7,516 nt of DNA from an uncultured Persicitalea sp. (GTDB taxonomy: Bacteria; Bacteroidota; Bacteroidia; Cytophagales; Spirosomataceae), in assembly GCA_950075905.1 (NCBI GenBank), contig CATMVR010000236.1, positions 1 through 7,516 of the forward strand. Direction: 5' to 3'. The position numbers and the translations under genes were made by a program. Under the pieces are notes generated by a model. It had not been told where the DNA came from and did not search any database. It worked only from the letters and a program-made list of their open reading frames with translations. Within the stretch, counting starts at the first letter, position 1; each line of letters starts with the position of its first letter. Of the stretch, positions 7,230 through 7,516 are shown one piece after another.

Positions 7230-7264
7230 GCCGATAGCCGACGGCCGAAAACCGACCGCCACCC
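7230..7264 (+). repeat. Degenerate heptanucleotide tandem repeat (five units)
   Basis: Reading in 7-base steps gives GCCGATA, GCCGACG, GCCGAAA, ACCGACC, GCCACCC. The first three share GCCGA exactly; the fourth differs at its first base (A for G) and the fifth at its fifth and later positions. The array fills the 35 bp directly before the ATG of the DUF4159 gene. The upstream part of the spacer (7178-7229) is AT-richer and unrelated. Heptameric repeats of this kind are known between genes in some bacteria, but a function is not established here. Confidence 0.6.
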
Positions 7265-7516
7265 ATGAAACCTTTCGTATTTACCCGTCTTCAATATACC
7301 TCCGGTGACTGGGATACCGATCAGCGCATGCCGTCCAATATTCTGCATTCGCTGATTGAGTACACTACGTTGCCTGTGGATGAAAAAGAAAAGGTAGTGC
7401 AATTGGGCAGCCCGGAAATTTTCAAAAGTCCGTTTTGCTACCTCAGCGGGCATAAGCTGGTGGAATTCTCCACCTCGGAGCGGGATTCGTTCCGGCAGTA
7501 CGTGCAGAATGGCGGG
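7265..7516 (+). CDS. DUF4159-family protein, N-terminal part (runs off window)
   Basis: Eighty-four codons are visible and open to the window edge. The protein starts MKPFVFTRLQYTSGDWDTD and continues with MPSNILHSLIEYTT, the SPEIF...PFCYLSGHKLVEF block, and SERDSFRQYVQNGG. This order is what I recall of the start of DUF4159 domains, where the last part leads into a GGF-type strand; the domain resembles glutamine-amidotransferase-like folds. No signal peptide precedes the domain, and the in-frame TAG at 7235-7237 with no ATG after it rules out a longer start. The spacer of 87 bp after Uma2 contains the heptamer array. In Bacteroidota, DUF4159 genes are, from memory, often near MoxR-type ATPase and DUF58 genes, so such genes may follow; this is not visible. 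Function unknown. Confidence 0.82.
   Translation, partial: MKPFVFTRLQYTSGDWDTDQRMPSNILHSLIEYTTLPVDEKEKVVQLGSPEIFKSPFCYLSGHKLVEFSTSERDSFRQYVQNGG

Noticed and set aside
1..7516. CRISPR array, insertion sequence or tRNA gene
   Set aside because: No regularly spaced repeats of 25-40 bp, no transposase-like protein with terminal repeats, and no cloverleaf pattern were seen.

Overview
The window looks like part of a Bacteroidota chromosome, probably Cytophagales (Spirosoma/Dyadobacter-like relatives). The reasons are the type of 5S rRNA tail, AT-rich gene leaders without Shine-Dalgarno sequences, a possible Bacteroidota-type promoter (TTTG - 19 bp - CATTTTTG), and the gene families present (exported TldD/PmbA proteins, Uma2, DUF4159). 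The genus is inference; no search was run. All supported genes lie on the + strand.

Layout. Bases 1 to about 72 are the 3' part of a 5S rRNA, the end of an rRNA operon, followed by a strong intrinsic terminator (82-115). A spacer of about 300 bp (116-418) carries a short perfect dyad (159-173), a candidate promoter (279-309) and a possible 23-codon upstream ORF. Four tightly spaced genes follow, in the order TldD-like 1 (419-2059), TldE-like 1 (2082-3431), TldD-like 2 (3481-5121), TldE-like 2 (5129-6466). The gaps are 22, 49 and 7 bp, so this reads as one operon made by duplicating a D-E gene pair. A Uma2-family nuclease gene (6506-7177) comes next. After a spacer ending in degenerate heptamer repeats, a DUF4159-family gene starts at 7265 and runs off the window.

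How the genes may work together. TldD/TldE proteins form heterodimeric zinc peptidases: D carries the HExxxH site and E is a catalytically dead partner. Both D proteins here keep HESVGH and a C-terminal cysteine, and both E proteins lack the motif. Both D proteins also begin with a twin-arginine (Tat) signal, while neither E has any signal peptide. The simplest reading is that folded D-E complexes are exported together, E riding on the signal of D, giving a periplasmic version of a peptidase best known from the cytoplasm. The substrate is unknown. The DUF4159 gene may belong to the same functional neighbourhood, with Uma2 as an interposed accessory gene; both of these are inferences.

The most interesting points are the Tat-exported, duplicated TldD/E operon, the conserved vicinal cysteines in both D proteins, and the heptamer array that abuts the DUF4159 start codon.
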